Origin: Bacteroidota bacterium
GTDB taxonomy: Bacteria; Bacteroidota; Bacteroidia; Cytophagales; Cyclobacteriaceae
DNA: 64,000 bases
NCBI GenBank assembly: GCA_023417065.1
Contig: JAEZGH010000163.1
Location: 62,001 to 126,000 of the forward strand
Direction of reading: 5' to 3'
The notes below the pieces were generated by a model. It made no database searches. It had not been told where the DNA came from and worked only from the letters and a program-made list of their open reading frames with translations. Both the position numbers and the translations under genes were made by a program. This document shows positions 1 through 8,484 of the stretch, in pieces (within the stretch, counting starts at the first letter, position 1; every line of letters begins with the position of its first letter).

Positions 1-1
1 G

Positions 2-730
2 GAGATAGAAGAGCTCAGGAAGATGGAGGCGTTTCGGCGTGAGTTCATTGCCGATGTGTCCCACGAATTAAAGACGCCGATATTCGCTGCACAAGGTTTC
101 GTGCACACGTTGCTGGATGGGGCTGTCAATGACCGGGCCGTGCGGATGAAATTTCTGAGCAAGGCTGCCAGGAGCCTCGATGGACTGGACATGCTGGTGC
201 AGGATCTGCTAACGCTTTCGCACATAGAGACAGGGCAGATCAAAATGCAGTTCGGGAACGTCGATATGGTCAGGCTTACCGGGGAAGTTTTCGAGCAGTT
301 CGAAGGGGAGGCGGAAACGCGCGGGGTGACACTTTCCATTGAGGCACCTTCGGCCGTTACGGCTTATGCGGATTATCAGCGGATCAGCCAGGTGATGACG
401 AACCTGGTTTCCAATGCGATTAAGCATTCCTATGAAGGGGGGCGTGTTCAAGTCGTGCTGGAGCAGACGAAGAAGAATGTGGTTGTCCGCGTGAAAGATA
501 ACGGCGAAGGTATTCCTGCGGAACATCTCAGCAGGATATTTGAGCGGTTTTACCGTGTTGACAAGAGCCGGAGCCGCGAGAAGGGAGGGACCGGACTGGG
601 GCTTGCCATAGTAAAGCATATTCTCGACGGCCACAGTACGCGGGCTGAAGTTGAGAGCTCGCCTGGAAAGGGTTCAACATTTAGTTTTAAATTGCCGCGG
701 TTTAAGCCGGGCGTGGATCATTCCGCATAG
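2..730 (+). CDS. Sensor histidine kinase, PhoR-like, C-terminal part (5' partial)
   Basis: This is the kinase core of a membrane-linked sensor histidine kinase that phosphorylates a response regulator encoded outside the window. The frame is open to the first base, and the residues before the first Met (EIEELRK) look like the coiled-coil linker entering the HisKA domain, so the real start lies upstream. Visible in order are the H-box VSHELKTP (His codon at 62-64), the N-box NLVSNAIKHS, the G1 box DNGEGIP, the F-box FERFYRVDKSRS and the G2 box GGTGLGLAIVKHI. The combination resembles PhoR/ResE-type kinases. The sensor domain and the partner regulator cannot be seen, so the signal is unknown. 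The gene ends 22 bases before the next one. Confidence 0.93.
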   Translation, partial: EIEELRKMEAFRREFIADVSHELKTPIFAAQGFVHTLLDGAVNDRAVRMKFLSKAARSLDGLDMLVQDLLTLSHIETGQIKMQFGNVDMVRLTGEVFEQFEGEAETRGVTLSIEAPSAVTAYADYQRISQVMTNLVSNAIKHSYEGGRVQVVLEQTKKNVVVRVKDNGEGIPAEHLSRIFERFYRVDKSRSREKGGTGLGLAIVKHILDGHSTRAEVESSPGKGSTFSFKLPRFKPGVDHSA

Positions 731-752
731 AAATCCGGCTTTTTCGGTATAG

Positions 753-1472
753 TTGAAAAAAGGAAAACTCAATTTTCAGGACCTTATATTATATGAGGAT
801 GAGAACTACGTCCTCATTAGCAAGCCGCCGTTCATTTCGACGCTCGAAGACCGTCATGAGCCGGTGAATATTCTGAAGCTGGCGCGCGGTTATGTTGCCG
901 ACGCCCAGGTATGTCACAGGCTGGACAAAGACACCTCGGGGGTGCTGGCGATTGCCAAGAATCCGGAAGCTTACCGCCACATGAGCCTGCAGTTCGAGAA
1001 GCGGCAGGTGACCAAAATTTATCACGCGGTGGCTGACGGCATTCATCAGTTTAATGAGACGCTGGTAGATCAGCCGATTTTGAAGCTGGATGATGGAGTA
1101 GTAAAAATCAGCAAGCGGGACGGGAAGTCGGCGCAGACTTATTTTACGTCGATCACCTCGTATCGGCGCCATACGCTGCTCGAATGCCGCCCTGTGACGG
1201 GGAGGATGCACCAGATCCGCATTCATTTAGCCACGTTGAACGCCCCGATTACGGGGGATGAGACCTACGGCGGAAAGCCCTTTTTCTTGTCGGAGGTTAA
1301 ACGGGGGTTTAATTTGAAAAAAGCGACGGACGAGCAGCCCATTATGAAGCGAATGGCTCTTCATGCGCGTGGTTTGCGGTTCAACGATCTTCAGGACATT
1401 CCCCGGTGGGTGGAGGCTCCGTATCCAAAGGATTTCGCGGCGCTTATCCGGCAGCTCGAAGCGAATAAGTAG
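753..1472 (+). CDS. RluA-family 23S rRNA/tRNA pseudouridine synthase
   Basis: This enzyme isomerises uridine to pseudouridine in structured RNA. The catalytic motif HRLDKDTSG is present at residues 55-63, with Asp58 as the expected nucleophile. The downstream blocks TGRMHQIRIHL and ITGDETYGG are typical of the RluA/RluC/RluD group. It is 239 residues long and has no N-terminal S4 domain, like the shorter members of the family. The start is a TTG: an in-frame TAG sits immediately upstream and the next in-frame Met is inside the catalytic domain, so no other start gives a complete protein. The target nucleotide cannot be assigned from sequence alone. Confidence 0.88.
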   Translation: MKKGKLNFQDLILYEDENYVLISKPPFISTLEDRHEPVNILKLARGYVADAQVCHRLDKDTSGVLAIAKNPEAYRHMSLQFEKRQVTKIYHAVADGIHQFNETLVDQPILKLDDGVVKISKRDGKSAQTYFTSITSYRRHTLLECRPVTGRMHQIRIHLATLNAPITGDETYGGKPFFLSEVKRGFNLKKATDEQPIMKRMALHARGLRFNDLQDIPRWVEAPYPKDFAALIRQLEANK

Positions 1473-1635
1473 GATATGGGTAGAGTTTTTTCGTGTTTCG
1501 GAAACTTTCAGGCCTGTTTTCGGCTTATCGCAATTCGGGGTACTGAGAAAATCGCGGTTATTTGATGTGGGAGGAAATCGGAAATCGCTGATAATGAGGC
1601 TTTTTACTAATTCAAAACAGTAAAGTTGGTTCACG

Positions 1636-1667
1636 CTTGCAATTACGAAACAGGAAATTTACCTTTG
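1636..1667 (+). promoter_or_regulatory. Promoter of the rplM-rpsI-rpsB operon (Bacteroidota type)
   Basis: TACCTTTG at 1660-1667 matches the Bacteroidota -7 consensus TAnnTTTG exactly. CTTG at 1636-1639 lies 20 bases upstream, the expected place of the -33 TTTG element. Transcription would start near 1673, about 45 bases before rplM. The 245-base gap before rplM holds no other convincing feature. Confidence 0.7.
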
Positions 1668-1717
1668 TGTCCCTTTTTACAGGGGGTATTGTTTTCAATT
1701 AGTTTCTAACAACAAAA

Positions 1718-2161
1718 ATGGATCATAATAGCTACAAAACCACACACCCGAACAAAGCTACAGTTGAGAAAGGCTGGGTAGTGGTAGATGCGGAGGCTCA
1801 GGTACTGGGTCGCGTGGCAAGTGAAGTTGCACGTATTATCAGGGGTAAACACAAGCCAAGTTATTCCCCCCATGTTGATTGCGGCGACAACGTGATCGTG
1901 ATCAACGCTGAAAAAGTGAGAATGACCGGCAAGAAGTGGACTGACCGCGTGATCTTTACCCACTCAGGCTATCCTGGAGGTCAGCGCGAGCACACGCCTA
2001 CGATGATCCGGAAAAAGCACCCTGAGCGTCTGATCGAACATGCGGTACGCGGTATGCTTCCCAAGAACAGACTGGGACGCGAACTCTTCAGAAGCCTTCA
2101 CGTTTACGCCGGCGCTGAACATCCCCACCAAGCTCAACAACCCAAAGAAATAAAGTTCTGA
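1718..2161 (+). CDS. rplM: 50S ribosomal protein L13
   Basis: L13 is an early-assembly protein of the large ribosomal subunit. The 147-residue product has the normal family length. It carries the characteristic N-terminal block ending in WVVVDAEAQVLGRVAS, followed by the internal YSPHVDCGD and the core motif GMLPKNRLGRE. It is followed after only 3 bases by rpsI, the conserved L13-S9 pair, and then rpsB, so the three are clearly co-transcribed. A consensus promoter lies just upstream. Confidence 0.98.
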   Translation: MDHNSYKTTHPNKATVEKGWVVVDAEAQVLGRVASEVARIIRGKHKPSYSPHVDCGDNVIVINAEKVRMTGKKWTDRVIFTHSGYPGGQREHTPTMIRKKHPERLIEHAVRGMLPKNRLGRELFRSLHVYAGAEHPHQAQQPKEIKF

Positions 2162-2164
2162 TAA

Positions 2165-2551
2165 ATGCAGATCGTAAATAAAATCGGTAGAAGAAAAACC
2201 TCCATTGCCCGGGTGTATGTAAAACCAGGGAAAGGTGAAATCAAAGTGAATGATCGCGACCTGAAGGAATATTTCCTTTCCGAAATTCACCAGACTACGG
2301 TTAAGCAACCCTTGACTATTGGTAAACTCGACGGTCAGTACGATGTTACCGTAAATGTCGAAGGCGGTGGAATCAAAGGTCAGGCTGAGGCAGTTCGTTT
2401 AGGTATTGCCCGTGCGCTTGTTGAGTTCAACGAAGAAGTTAAGTCAAGCCTCAGAAAAGAAGGCCTTCTTACCCGTGACTCACGCATGGTTGAACGTAAG
2501 AAGCCCGGTAGAAGAAAGGCAAGAAGAAGATTCCAGTTTAGCAAGCGTTAA
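2165..2551 (+). CDS. rpsI: 30S ribosomal protein S9
   Basis: S9 is a small-subunit protein whose C-terminal tail reaches the decoding-site tRNA. The 128-residue product starts with MQIVNKIGRRKTSIARVY and ends with the basic tail KKPGRRKARRRFQFSKR, with the terminal Lys-Arg that contacts P-site tRNA. The motif GGGIKGQAEAVRLGIARAL is diagnostic. It sits 3 bases after rplM and 11 bases before rpsB in the same operon. Confidence 0.98.
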   Translation: MQIVNKIGRRKTSIARVYVKPGKGEIKVNDRDLKEYFLSEIHQTTVKQPLTIGKLDGQYDVTVNVEGGGIKGQAEAVRLGIARALVEFNEEVKSSLRKEGLLTRDSRMVERKKPGRRKARRRFQFSKR

Positions 2552-2562
2552 TATTATCGAGA

Positions 2563-3336
2563 ATGGCTGAAAAATTAACATATCAGGATTTATTGGATGC
2601 AGGTGTACACTTTGGACACCTTACCCGTAAGTGGAACCCGAAGATGGCTGAGTACATCTTCATGGAAAACAATGGCATCCATATCATCGACTTGAATAAG
2701 ACGCTGGCATGCCTGGACGAGGCATCTTATGCCCTGAAGAATATCGTGCGCTCCGGCCGTAAAATTATGTTCGTAGCCACCAAGAAGCAGGCTAAGGACA
2801 TCGTTACCGAGGAAGCTAAGCGCCTTAACATGCCTTACGTTACTGAACGCTGGCTGGGTGGTATGCTCACCAACTTCGCTACAATCCGCAAGTCTCTCAA
2901 GAAACTTGCTCAGATTGAGAAGCTTATGAAAGACGAAGCGTTCACCAACCTGGCAAAACGCGAGCGCCTCATGGTAACCCGTGAGAAAGCTAAGCTTGAA
3001 AAACTGTTGGGCGGTATCGTTGACCTGAACAGACTTCCTGCTGCACTTTTCGTTATCGACGTGAAGCGTGAACATATCGCTGTAACTGAAGCGCATAAAC
3101 TCAATATCCCGGTTTTCGCGCTCGTGGATACCAACTCTGATCCTTCAGGTGTTGATTTCCCGATCCCTGCCAATGATGATGCTTTCAAGTCGGTTTCTAT
3201 CCTGACCCGTTATATCGGTAAAGTGATCGAAGAAGGCCTGATGGAGCGCAAGAAAGACAAGGAAGATGCAGCTCACAAGAAGGAAGAGGATGAGAAAAGA
3301 AGAGTTGACGAAACTGTCGAAGAAGCCAACTCTTAA
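2563..3336 (+). CDS. rpsB: 30S ribosomal protein S2
   Basis: S2 is a late-assembling small-subunit protein that helps hold S1. The family blocks are clear: LLDAGVHFGHLTRKWNPKM near the start, then RWLGGMLTNFATIRKS and DTNSDPSGVDFPIPANDDA. The last ~30 residues, from about residue 227, form a very charged Lys/Glu/Asp tail that is longer than in Escherichia coli S2. A stem-loop terminator follows the stop codon, which separates it from tsf even though the two genes are often co-transcribed in other bacteria. Confidence 0.98.
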   Translation: MAEKLTYQDLLDAGVHFGHLTRKWNPKMAEYIFMENNGIHIIDLNKTLACLDEASYALKNIVRSGRKIMFVATKKQAKDIVTEEAKRLNMPYVTERWLGGMLTNFATIRKSLKKLAQIEKLMKDEAFTNLAKRERLMVTREKAKLEKLLGGIVDLNRLPAALFVIDVKREHIAVTEAHKLNIPVFALVDTNSDPSGVDFPIPANDDAFKSVSILTRYIGKVIEEGLMERKKDKEDAAHKKEEDEKRRVDETVEEANS

Positions 3337-3360
3337 GCAATAGAACTACGAATCTTTTTG

Positions 3361-3406
3361 TCGTCCTGCCGTTTTGTAACACAAAAGCCGGTGGGACGAT
3401 TTTTTT
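3361..3406 (+). terminator. Intrinsic terminator between rpsB and tsf
   Basis: TCGTCCTGCCG (3361-3371) pairs with CGGTGGGACGA (3389-3399) through two G-U wobbles. An inner GTTTTG/CAAAAG stem extends the hairpin, and a run of seven T follows at 3400-3406. It should end most rplM-rpsI-rpsB transcripts. Confidence 0.8.
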
Positions 3407-3466
3407 AATGGCATACTGGATCAGAATGCCGAAAGAAAATTCATAAGCACTTTAACACTTAATAAA

Positions 3467-4300
3467 ATGTCAGCAATTACCGCACAAGATGTGAACAAGC
3501 TGCGCCAAATGACCGGTGCAGGAATGATGGATTGTAAAAAAGCCCTCACGGAAGCCGAAGGTGATTTCGAGAAAGCGATTGAAATACTGAGAAAGAAAGG
3601 CCAGAAGGTTTCTGCTTCCCGCTCCGATAAAGAAGCCAAGGAAGGATCTGTTTTTGTTAAGGTAAGCGACGATAAAAAAGAAGCTGTTCTTATCGCACTG
3701 AATTGCGAAACCGACTTCGTAGCTAAAAACGAAGAATTTCAGGCTCTCGGCAAACTGATCGCAGAAACTGCGTTCAATCAAAAGCCGGAGTCTAAAGAAG
3801 CTCTGCTTGCACTCTCTGCAGGCGACCTTTCCATCAACGACAAGATCGTTGAACTCGTAGGCAAAATTGGTGAGAAAATCGAAGTAAGCGAGTTCGTTCA
3901 CATGAAAGGTGAAGCGGTTGTTCCTTATATCCACGCTGGTTCAAAACTCGGCGTTCTCGTTTCTCTGAAAGGTGTAAACGGAAAAGACGTAACCGATGCC
4001 GGTAAGGACGTAGGTATGCAAATCGCTGCCATGAATCCTGTAGCCGTTGACGAAAAGAACGTCGACAAAACAGTGATCGAAAAAGAACTTGAAATTGCCA
4101 AAGCACAAATCCTTGCAGAAGGCAAGCCTGAAAATATGGTGGAAAAAATTGCGCAGGGTAAACTTCAGAAGTTCTTCAAAGAGAACACGCTGTTGCACCA
4201 GGCCTTCGTAAAAGACAATTCAAAAACGGTTGCTCAATACCTTGATACAGTGACAAAAGGACTTACCGTCGCTGAATTCAAACGCGTTTCTATTGGGTAA
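3467..4300 (+). CDS. tsf: Translation elongation factor Ts
   Basis: EF-Ts exchanges GDP for GTP on EF-Tu. The 277-residue product has the N-terminal UBA-like module with MTGAGMMDCKKAL and the conserved NCETDFVAKNEEF block that inserts against EF-Tu's nucleotide site. The core and coiled-coil regions follow and the length is normal. Terminators bound it on both sides, so it is probably transcribed from its own promoter in the 60 bases upstream, although no TAnnTTTG match was found there. Confidence 0.97.
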   Translation: MSAITAQDVNKLRQMTGAGMMDCKKALTEAEGDFEKAIEILRKKGQKVSASRSDKEAKEGSVFVKVSDDKKEAVLIALNCETDFVAKNEEFQALGKLIAETAFNQKPESKEALLALSAGDLSINDKIVELVGKIGEKIEVSEFVHMKGEAVVPYIHAGSKLGVLVSLKGVNGKDVTDAGKDVGMQIAAMNPVAVDEKNVDKTVIEKELEIAKAQILAEGKPENMVEKIAQGKLQKFFKENTLLHQAFVKDNSKTVAQYLDTVTKGLTVAEFKRVSIG

Positions 4301-4320
4301 TTCTTACCTTTTATCTTAAT

Positions 4321-4352
4321 AAAAAAGCCAGGTTCAAATGCCTGGCTTTTTT
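4321..4352 (+). terminator. Intrinsic terminator after tsf
   Basis: A perfect 12-base inverted repeat, AAAAAAGCCAGG (4321-4332) and CCTGGCTTTTTT (4341-4352), encloses an 8-base loop and ends in T6. The A-run on the other arm makes it able to work in both directions. Confidence 0.92.
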
Positions 4353-4371
4353 ATTTTTACCCGGTGAAAGT

Positions 4372-5727
4372 ATGATTAAGTCCATCAACCCATTTGATCA
4401 ATCCCTGCTGGCAGAGTATCCTCTCATGAGTGAAAAGGACATTGATGCCAGACTGGCCAACGCAGACCTTACCTTCAGGTCGTGGCGCCATACGTCATTC
4501 GGTGAACGCAGTAAACTGATGCTTCACGCAGCCGGTGTACTTGAAAAGAATAGGGATCAATATGCGCGGACCATTGCTTTGGAAATGGGCAAAGTGCTGC
4601 CAGAAGCTTTGGCGGAGGTACAGAAGTGCGCAGACGCCTGCCGTTACTTTGCAGAGCATGCAGAAGAATTCCTGAAGACGGAGCAGATTAAGACCGAGGC
4701 AGCCAGGAGTTATGTCGGCTACTTTCCGACAGGAGTAATCCTCGCCGTTATGCCATGGAACTTTCCGTTCTGGCAGGTATTCCGGTTTGCTGTTCCTGCA
4801 TTGATGGCGGGAAACGTGGGCGTACTGAAGCACTCTTCAAACGTGCCTCAATGTGCGTTGCAGATTGAAGGCATCTTTCGCGAAGCAGGATTCCCGGACG
4901 GGGCCTTTCAAACCTTTCTTACGGAAAACAAACAGGTGGAACGCATTCTCACCTCCGACTGTGTGCAGGGTGTTGCGTTGACCGGAAGTGAGAAAGCAGG
5001 AGGGAAGGTCGCTGCAATTGCGTCCAGCCAAATCAAGAAGTCGGTTCTGGAACTGGGAGGAAGCGATCCCTTCATCGTACTGCCTGACGCCGACCTCGAG
5101 AAAACCATAAAGACTGCTGTGCGATCACGCATGCAGAACGCCGGGCAGTCGTGTATTGCGGCAAAGCGGTTCCTTGTTTTTAAGGAAATCAAAAATGCCT
5201 TTCTGGATGCTTTCCGCGACGCGATTGACGCGATTAAACAGGGTGATCCGCTGCAGGATGGTATCGCCATGGGGCCTATGGCACGGGTAGATCTCGCCGA
5301 AGAACTCGAAGACCAGTTGAAGCGGTCTGTCGAGGCCGGCGCGGTGCTGATCACGGGAGGTGAGCGCAATGGTGCCAACTTTAAGCCCGCAATCCTCGAT
5401 AATGTGTGTCCGGGAATGCCGGCTTTCGACGAGGAAACGTTCGGCCCGCTGGCAGCCATTACAACCGTGGAGTCAGAGGAAGAGGCTGTCAGGCTGGCCA
5501 ACCAAAGCCGGTTTGGACTTGGTGCCTCGGTATGGACCCGTGACTTTGAACGCGGTGAACGAATTGCACGCGAAATTGAATCGGGAACGGTCTATGTGAA
5601 CAGTCTGATGCGGTCAGATGTGCGTATGCCTTTTGGAGGTATTAAAAAGTCGGGCTATGGACGTGAACTCGCTGCGGCCGGTATCCGCGAATTCACCAAT
5701 ATGAAATCATTAGTTATCTACGAATAA
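4372..5727 (+). CDS. NAD(P)-dependent aldehyde dehydrogenase, succinate-semialdehyde type
   Basis: This is a soluble aldehyde dehydrogenase that oxidises an aldehyde to the acid. The 451-residue protein has the substrate-site motif MPWNFPFWQ and the catalytic base in LELGGSDPF (Glu227). The nucleophile Cys261 is in AGQSCIAAKRF, and the C-terminal motif is PFGGIKKSGYGRE. The shape, including the short N-terminus starting with NPFDQSLL, is closest to the bacterial succinate-semialdehyde dehydrogenases of the Sad/GabD group, but the substrate cannot be fixed from sequence. No other GABA or succinate genes adjoin it. It begins 19 bases after the tsf terminator, so it has little room for its own promoter. 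Confidence 0.85.
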   Translation: MIKSINPFDQSLLAEYPLMSEKDIDARLANADLTFRSWRHTSFGERSKLMLHAAGVLEKNRDQYARTIALEMGKVLPEALAEVQKCADACRYFAEHAEEFLKTEQIKTEAARSYVGYFPTGVILAVMPWNFPFWQVFRFAVPALMAGNVGVLKHSSNVPQCALQIEGIFREAGFPDGAFQTFLTENKQVERILTSDCVQGVALTGSEKAGGKVAAIASSQIKKSVLELGGSDPFIVLPDADLEKTIKTAVRSRMQNAGQSCIAAKRFLVFKEIKNAFLDAFRDAIDAIKQGDPLQDGIAMGPMARVDLAEELEDQLKRSVEAGAVLITGGERNGANFKPAILDNVCPGMPAFDEETFGPLAAITTVESEEEAVRLANQSRFGLGASVWTRDFERGERIAREIESGTVYVNSLMRSDVRMPFGGIKKSGYGRELAAAGIREFTNMKSLVIYE

Positions 5728-5790
5728 AAAAAATCAAACCGGATAGGGGGAAATCCGTATTGTGTTGTCTAAGACGAAAACGACACAGTA

Positions 5791-6501
5791 ATGAAACTTT
5801 CACTATCTTTTCTTTCGACATTTTTCTTAGTCGGAGTTCTTTGTTTATCCTGCGCTGACGTTGAGGATCCAGGTCCACTTCAGGAAGCAACACGCGAATT
5901 TTCAGTATTGGATTTTGATCAACTTGAAATGGGAAGCGGTTTCCATATTGAAGTTGAGCAGAGCACCATATTCTCAGTGAAAGCGAAAGGAGATCGGCGT
6001 AACCTTGATGACCTCAGCGTCCGGACGGTGGGCAATACGCTGGTTGTAGAATACGACGAACATGAAAATCGCCGTCACGACACCCATATCATCATTCGGA
6101 TGCCTGAGCTAAAGGGTATTCATTTCTCAGGAGGAAGCAAATCAAAGATCCGTGGCTTCGAAAGTGATGGATCGTTCAGCTGCTATCTGTCGGGTGGATC
6201 AGTGGCACAGATTGATGCAGGTTACAGGTCTGCACACGTGGTCATCTCAGGGGGTTCGACGCTTAGAATGCGTGGACTTGGTGACGAGATTGCGGGGGAG
6301 ATCTCTGGCGCGTCTGAATTAAGTGCTTTCGACTATCCGGTGCGATCTGCTGATCTGAACCTTTCGGGGGCGAGCCGCGCACGGGTAACGGTATCTGATG
6401 AACTTGAGGTAACTGCTTCCGGCGCAAGTAATCTCGTTTACCGCGGTAATCCTGTTGTTGCCAAAGATGTTTCAGGCGCAAGTTCAGTAAGGCGAGATTG
6501 A
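5791..6501 (+). CDS. GIN-domain (DUF2807) lipoprotein
   Basis: This is an envelope lipoprotein of unknown role. The signal peptide ends in the lipobox LCLSC, with the lipidated Cys at residue 21. The mature part has the right-handed beta-helix pattern of the 'putative auto-transporter adhesin head GIN' family, DUF2807: short strands separated by repeated SGGS, SGAS and GSG turns (for example HFSGGSKSK, ISGGST, SGASEL, LSGASRA, SGASSV). These proteins are common in Bacteroidota and usually stand alone. The gene has its own terminator downstream. Confidence 0.88.
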   Translation: MKLSLSFLSTFFLVGVLCLSCADVEDPGPLQEATREFSVLDFDQLEMGSGFHIEVEQSTIFSVKAKGDRRNLDDLSVRTVGNTLVVEYDEHENRRHDTHIIIRMPELKGIHFSGGSKSKIRGFESDGSFSCYLSGGSVAQIDAGYRSAHVVISGGSTLRMRGLGDEIAGEISGASELSAFDYPVRSADLNLSGASRARVTVSDELEVTASGASNLVYRGNPVVAKDVSGASSVRRD

Positions 6502-6524
6502 TCCGTTCAGGAAAAAAGAATTTG

Positions 6525-6553
6525 AAGGATCGGTTTACCACCGATCCTTTTTT
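6525..6553 (+). terminator. Intrinsic terminator after the GIN-domain lipoprotein
   Basis: AAGGATCGGT (6525-6534) pairs perfectly with ACCGATCCTT (6540-6549) around a 5-base loop and runs into T6. Confidence 0.92.
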
Positions 6554-6711
6554 ATGTTTTTTTACAACCTTTGCCGGCGGCATACGTAATGCCATAACGA
6601 ACATATTTGAACCATGAAGCTGACCTTCTAGCGCCGGTTATTCCGGTTTATTCTTTTCTCATCTGACCATCCGGTCATTTAGGTATCATTCATTATGTTA
6701 CTCGATTTACT

Positions 6712-8118
6712 ATGTCAGTCTTCAAAAAGCTCAGGATATTATTTTCTCTCATTTGGCGTGGCGTAAAAGGCGACCACGGTGATTTCACTTCAGGAAGTAT
6801 CAATCACGCGATTATTCTATTGTCTGTTCCGATGATTCTCGAGATGGGCATGGAATCCATCTTCGCGGTAGTGGATGTTTATTTTGTCAGCCGGCTCAAC
6901 GACAATGATGCGCTTGCTGCTGTGGGCCTGACGGAGTCAGTGCTTTCATTGATTTACTCATTGGCATTCGGACTCAGCATGGGGGCCACCGCGTTGGTTG
7001 CGCGCCGCGTCGGTGAAAAGGATGAACGTGGTGCGGAAGATGCAGCAGTTCAGGCACTCTTTCTCGGTTTGTTCGTGACGGCGGTCCTTACTATCGCAGG
7101 ATTGCTATACGCCGATGATGTACTCCGTTTTATGGGTGGCAGCGAAGAGTTGATCGCCAACAATGGTAGTTATGCCCGCATCATGTTTGGCGGGAATATC
7201 ACCATCATCATGCTTTTCATGATCAATGCTGTTTTCCGCGGAGCCGGCGATGCATCTCTGGCGATGAAAGCACTGCTCATTGGGAATGGTCTCAACATCA
7301 TACTTGACCCGTTGCTTATTCTGGGATTGGGCCCGATACCTGCAATGGGCGTGAAAGGCGCTGCGATCGCAACGAACATCGGGCGCGGGGTTGCCGTATG
7401 TTTTCAATTATATCACCTGATAAAAGGATCAAGTGTGGTGAGGCTCCGGCTTGCCCATCTTAGGATCAAGAGTGCGATAATCTTGAATATGGTAAAAGTT
7501 TCCATTGGAGGCATTGCACAGATGTTGATCGGATCGGCGAGCTGGATCTTCCTGATGCGGCTGATGTCTGACTTCGGCAGTGCACCTCTTGCAGGATACT
7601 TCATTGCCATTCGAATCATCGTCTTCGCAATTCTGCCGGCGTGGGGTATGGCCAACGCTTCAGCTACACTTGTGGGGCAGAACCTGGGGGCGGGTATGCC
7701 TGATCGCGCGGAGACATCAGTATGGCGTGCGGGATTCCTGAACATGGTCTTCCTCGGCCTTATTACCGTTGTGTTCTTTTCGATGGCGGAGTTCATTTTA
7801 GGCTTCTTCAGTACCGATGTTGAAGTGCTGCATCACGGTGTGCAGTGCCTGAAGATCGTTTCGCTTGGATATGTGTTTTACGCCTATGGAATGGTGATCG
7901 GACAATCGTTCAACGGGGCTGGAGATACCCGCACACCGACAATCATCAGCCTGGTAGGCTTTTGGGTTTTTCAGATCCCCTTAGCCTATGCGTTGTCAGC
8001 TTATTTTCACACCGGGCCTGTCGGTGTTTATGTGGCCATTTCGCTTGCCGAGTCACTGATGGCTGTGGCCAGCATCTATATCTTCCGGAAAGGTAACTGG
8101 AAACTGGTGAAGGTATAA
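6712..8118 (+). CDS. MATE-family multidrug/cation antiporter
   Basis: This inner-membrane exporter is predicted to couple Na+ or H+ influx to efflux of cationic compounds. The 468-residue protein has about twelve membrane segments in two homologous halves. It shows MATE hallmarks: LLSVPMILEMGMESIFAVVD near the start, the GATALVARRVGE block, and the second-half GMANASATLVGQNLGAG. The ATG at 6712 was chosen because the family alignment starts shortly after it. The roughly 160 bases upstream contain only a 5-codon ATG..TAG frame and no clear promoter match. It converges on the next gene across a shared hairpin. Confidence 0.92.
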   Translation: MSVFKKLRILFSLIWRGVKGDHGDFTSGSINHAIILLSVPMILEMGMESIFAVVDVYFVSRLNDNDALAAVGLTESVLSLIYSLAFGLSMGATALVARRVGEKDERGAEDAAVQALFLGLFVTAVLTIAGLLYADDVLRFMGGSEELIANNGSYARIMFGGNITIIMLFMINAVFRGAGDASLAMKALLIGNGLNIILDPLLILGLGPIPAMGVKGAAIATNIGRGVAVCFQLYHLIKGSSVVRLRLAHLRIKSAIILNMVKVSIGGIAQMLIGSASWIFLMRLMSDFGSAPLAGYFIAIRIIVFAILPAWGMANASATLVGQNLGAGMPDRAETSVWRAGFLNMVFLGLITVVFFSMAEFILGFFSTDVEVLHHGVQCLKIVSLGYVFYAYGMVIGQSFNGAGDTRTPTIISLVGFWVFQIPLAYALSAYFHTGPVGVYVAISLAESLMAVASIYIFRKGNWKLVKV

Positions 8119-8120
8119 AC

Positions 8121-8155
8121 ATGTGCAGAAAGATGCTTCGGCACTTTCTGCACAT
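8121..8155. terminator. UUCG-capped bidirectional stem-loop between convergent genes
   Basis: ATGTGCAGAAAG (8121-8132) and CTTTCTGCACAT (8144-8155) pair perfectly. After one bulged A the stem continues as TGC/GCA and is closed by a TTCG tetraloop at 8137-8140. It starts 3 bases after the MATE stop codon and 10 bases from the end of the minus-strand gene. No long T-run follows on either side, so it may act as a transcript-end stabiliser as much as a terminator. Confidence 0.75.
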
Positions 8156-8164
8156 ATCATTTTG

Positions 8165-8434
8165 TCAGGCATCGCGTTTCCGGAATGCAGCGCGGAAGGC
8201 GTTGGAGACTTCATCGCCTGCTTTGCGCAGGTTGTCTTCAACCTCTTTCCAGCGTTCCTTGTTTTCCATCTCTTTCTTGACGCGGTCAGCAGCTACTTTC
8301 AATTCTTCGAACTTCTGCCGGAATTCGACTTCCAGTTTTTCAGCGGCTTCCTGGAATTCATTAATAAAACCGTCTACCTGCTTTCCGAAATTCTGAAAGT
8401 TCTTTTCAGCTCTGCCTTCTTCTTTTTCTTCCAT
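8165..8434 (-). CDS. Small highly charged coiled-coil protein, unknown function
   Basis: The 89-residue product is almost entirely helical and charged: blocks such as EEKEEGRAEKNFQNFGKQ, EAAEKLEVEFRQKFEELK and RVKKEMENKERWKEVEDN give heptad-like spacing. There is no signal peptide, membrane segment or cysteine. It looks like an apolipoprotein-like or nucleoid/stress-type helical protein, but I do not recognise a named family. The opposite strand has long open frames here only because Lys/Glu-rich codons read as Ser/Phe/Leu in reverse. Placement between a convergent hairpin and a divergent neighbour supports the minus strand. The start at 8434 is 50 bases from the divergent gene. Confidence 0.72.
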   Translation of the reverse strand: MEEKEEGRAEKNFQNFGKQVDGFINEFQEAAEKLEVEFRQKFEELKVAADRVKKEMENKERWKEVEDNLRKAGDEVSNAFRAAFRKRDA

Positions 8435-8484
8435 ATGATTGGCTTTATTTTTTAATCTTGTTACGTTAAATCAAAGATCCGCCC

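Noticed and set aside
1363..1623. An 86-residue plus-strand frame overlapping the end of the RluA-type gene
   Set aside because: Out of frame with the synthase and then continuing into the rplM promoter region. Arg/Ser/Phe-rich composition indicates a shadow.
8121..8455. Plus-strand frames opposite the small coiled-coil gene
   Set aside because: Phe/Ser-rich translations are the typical reverse of Lys/Glu-rich helical codons. They also begin inside the convergent hairpin.
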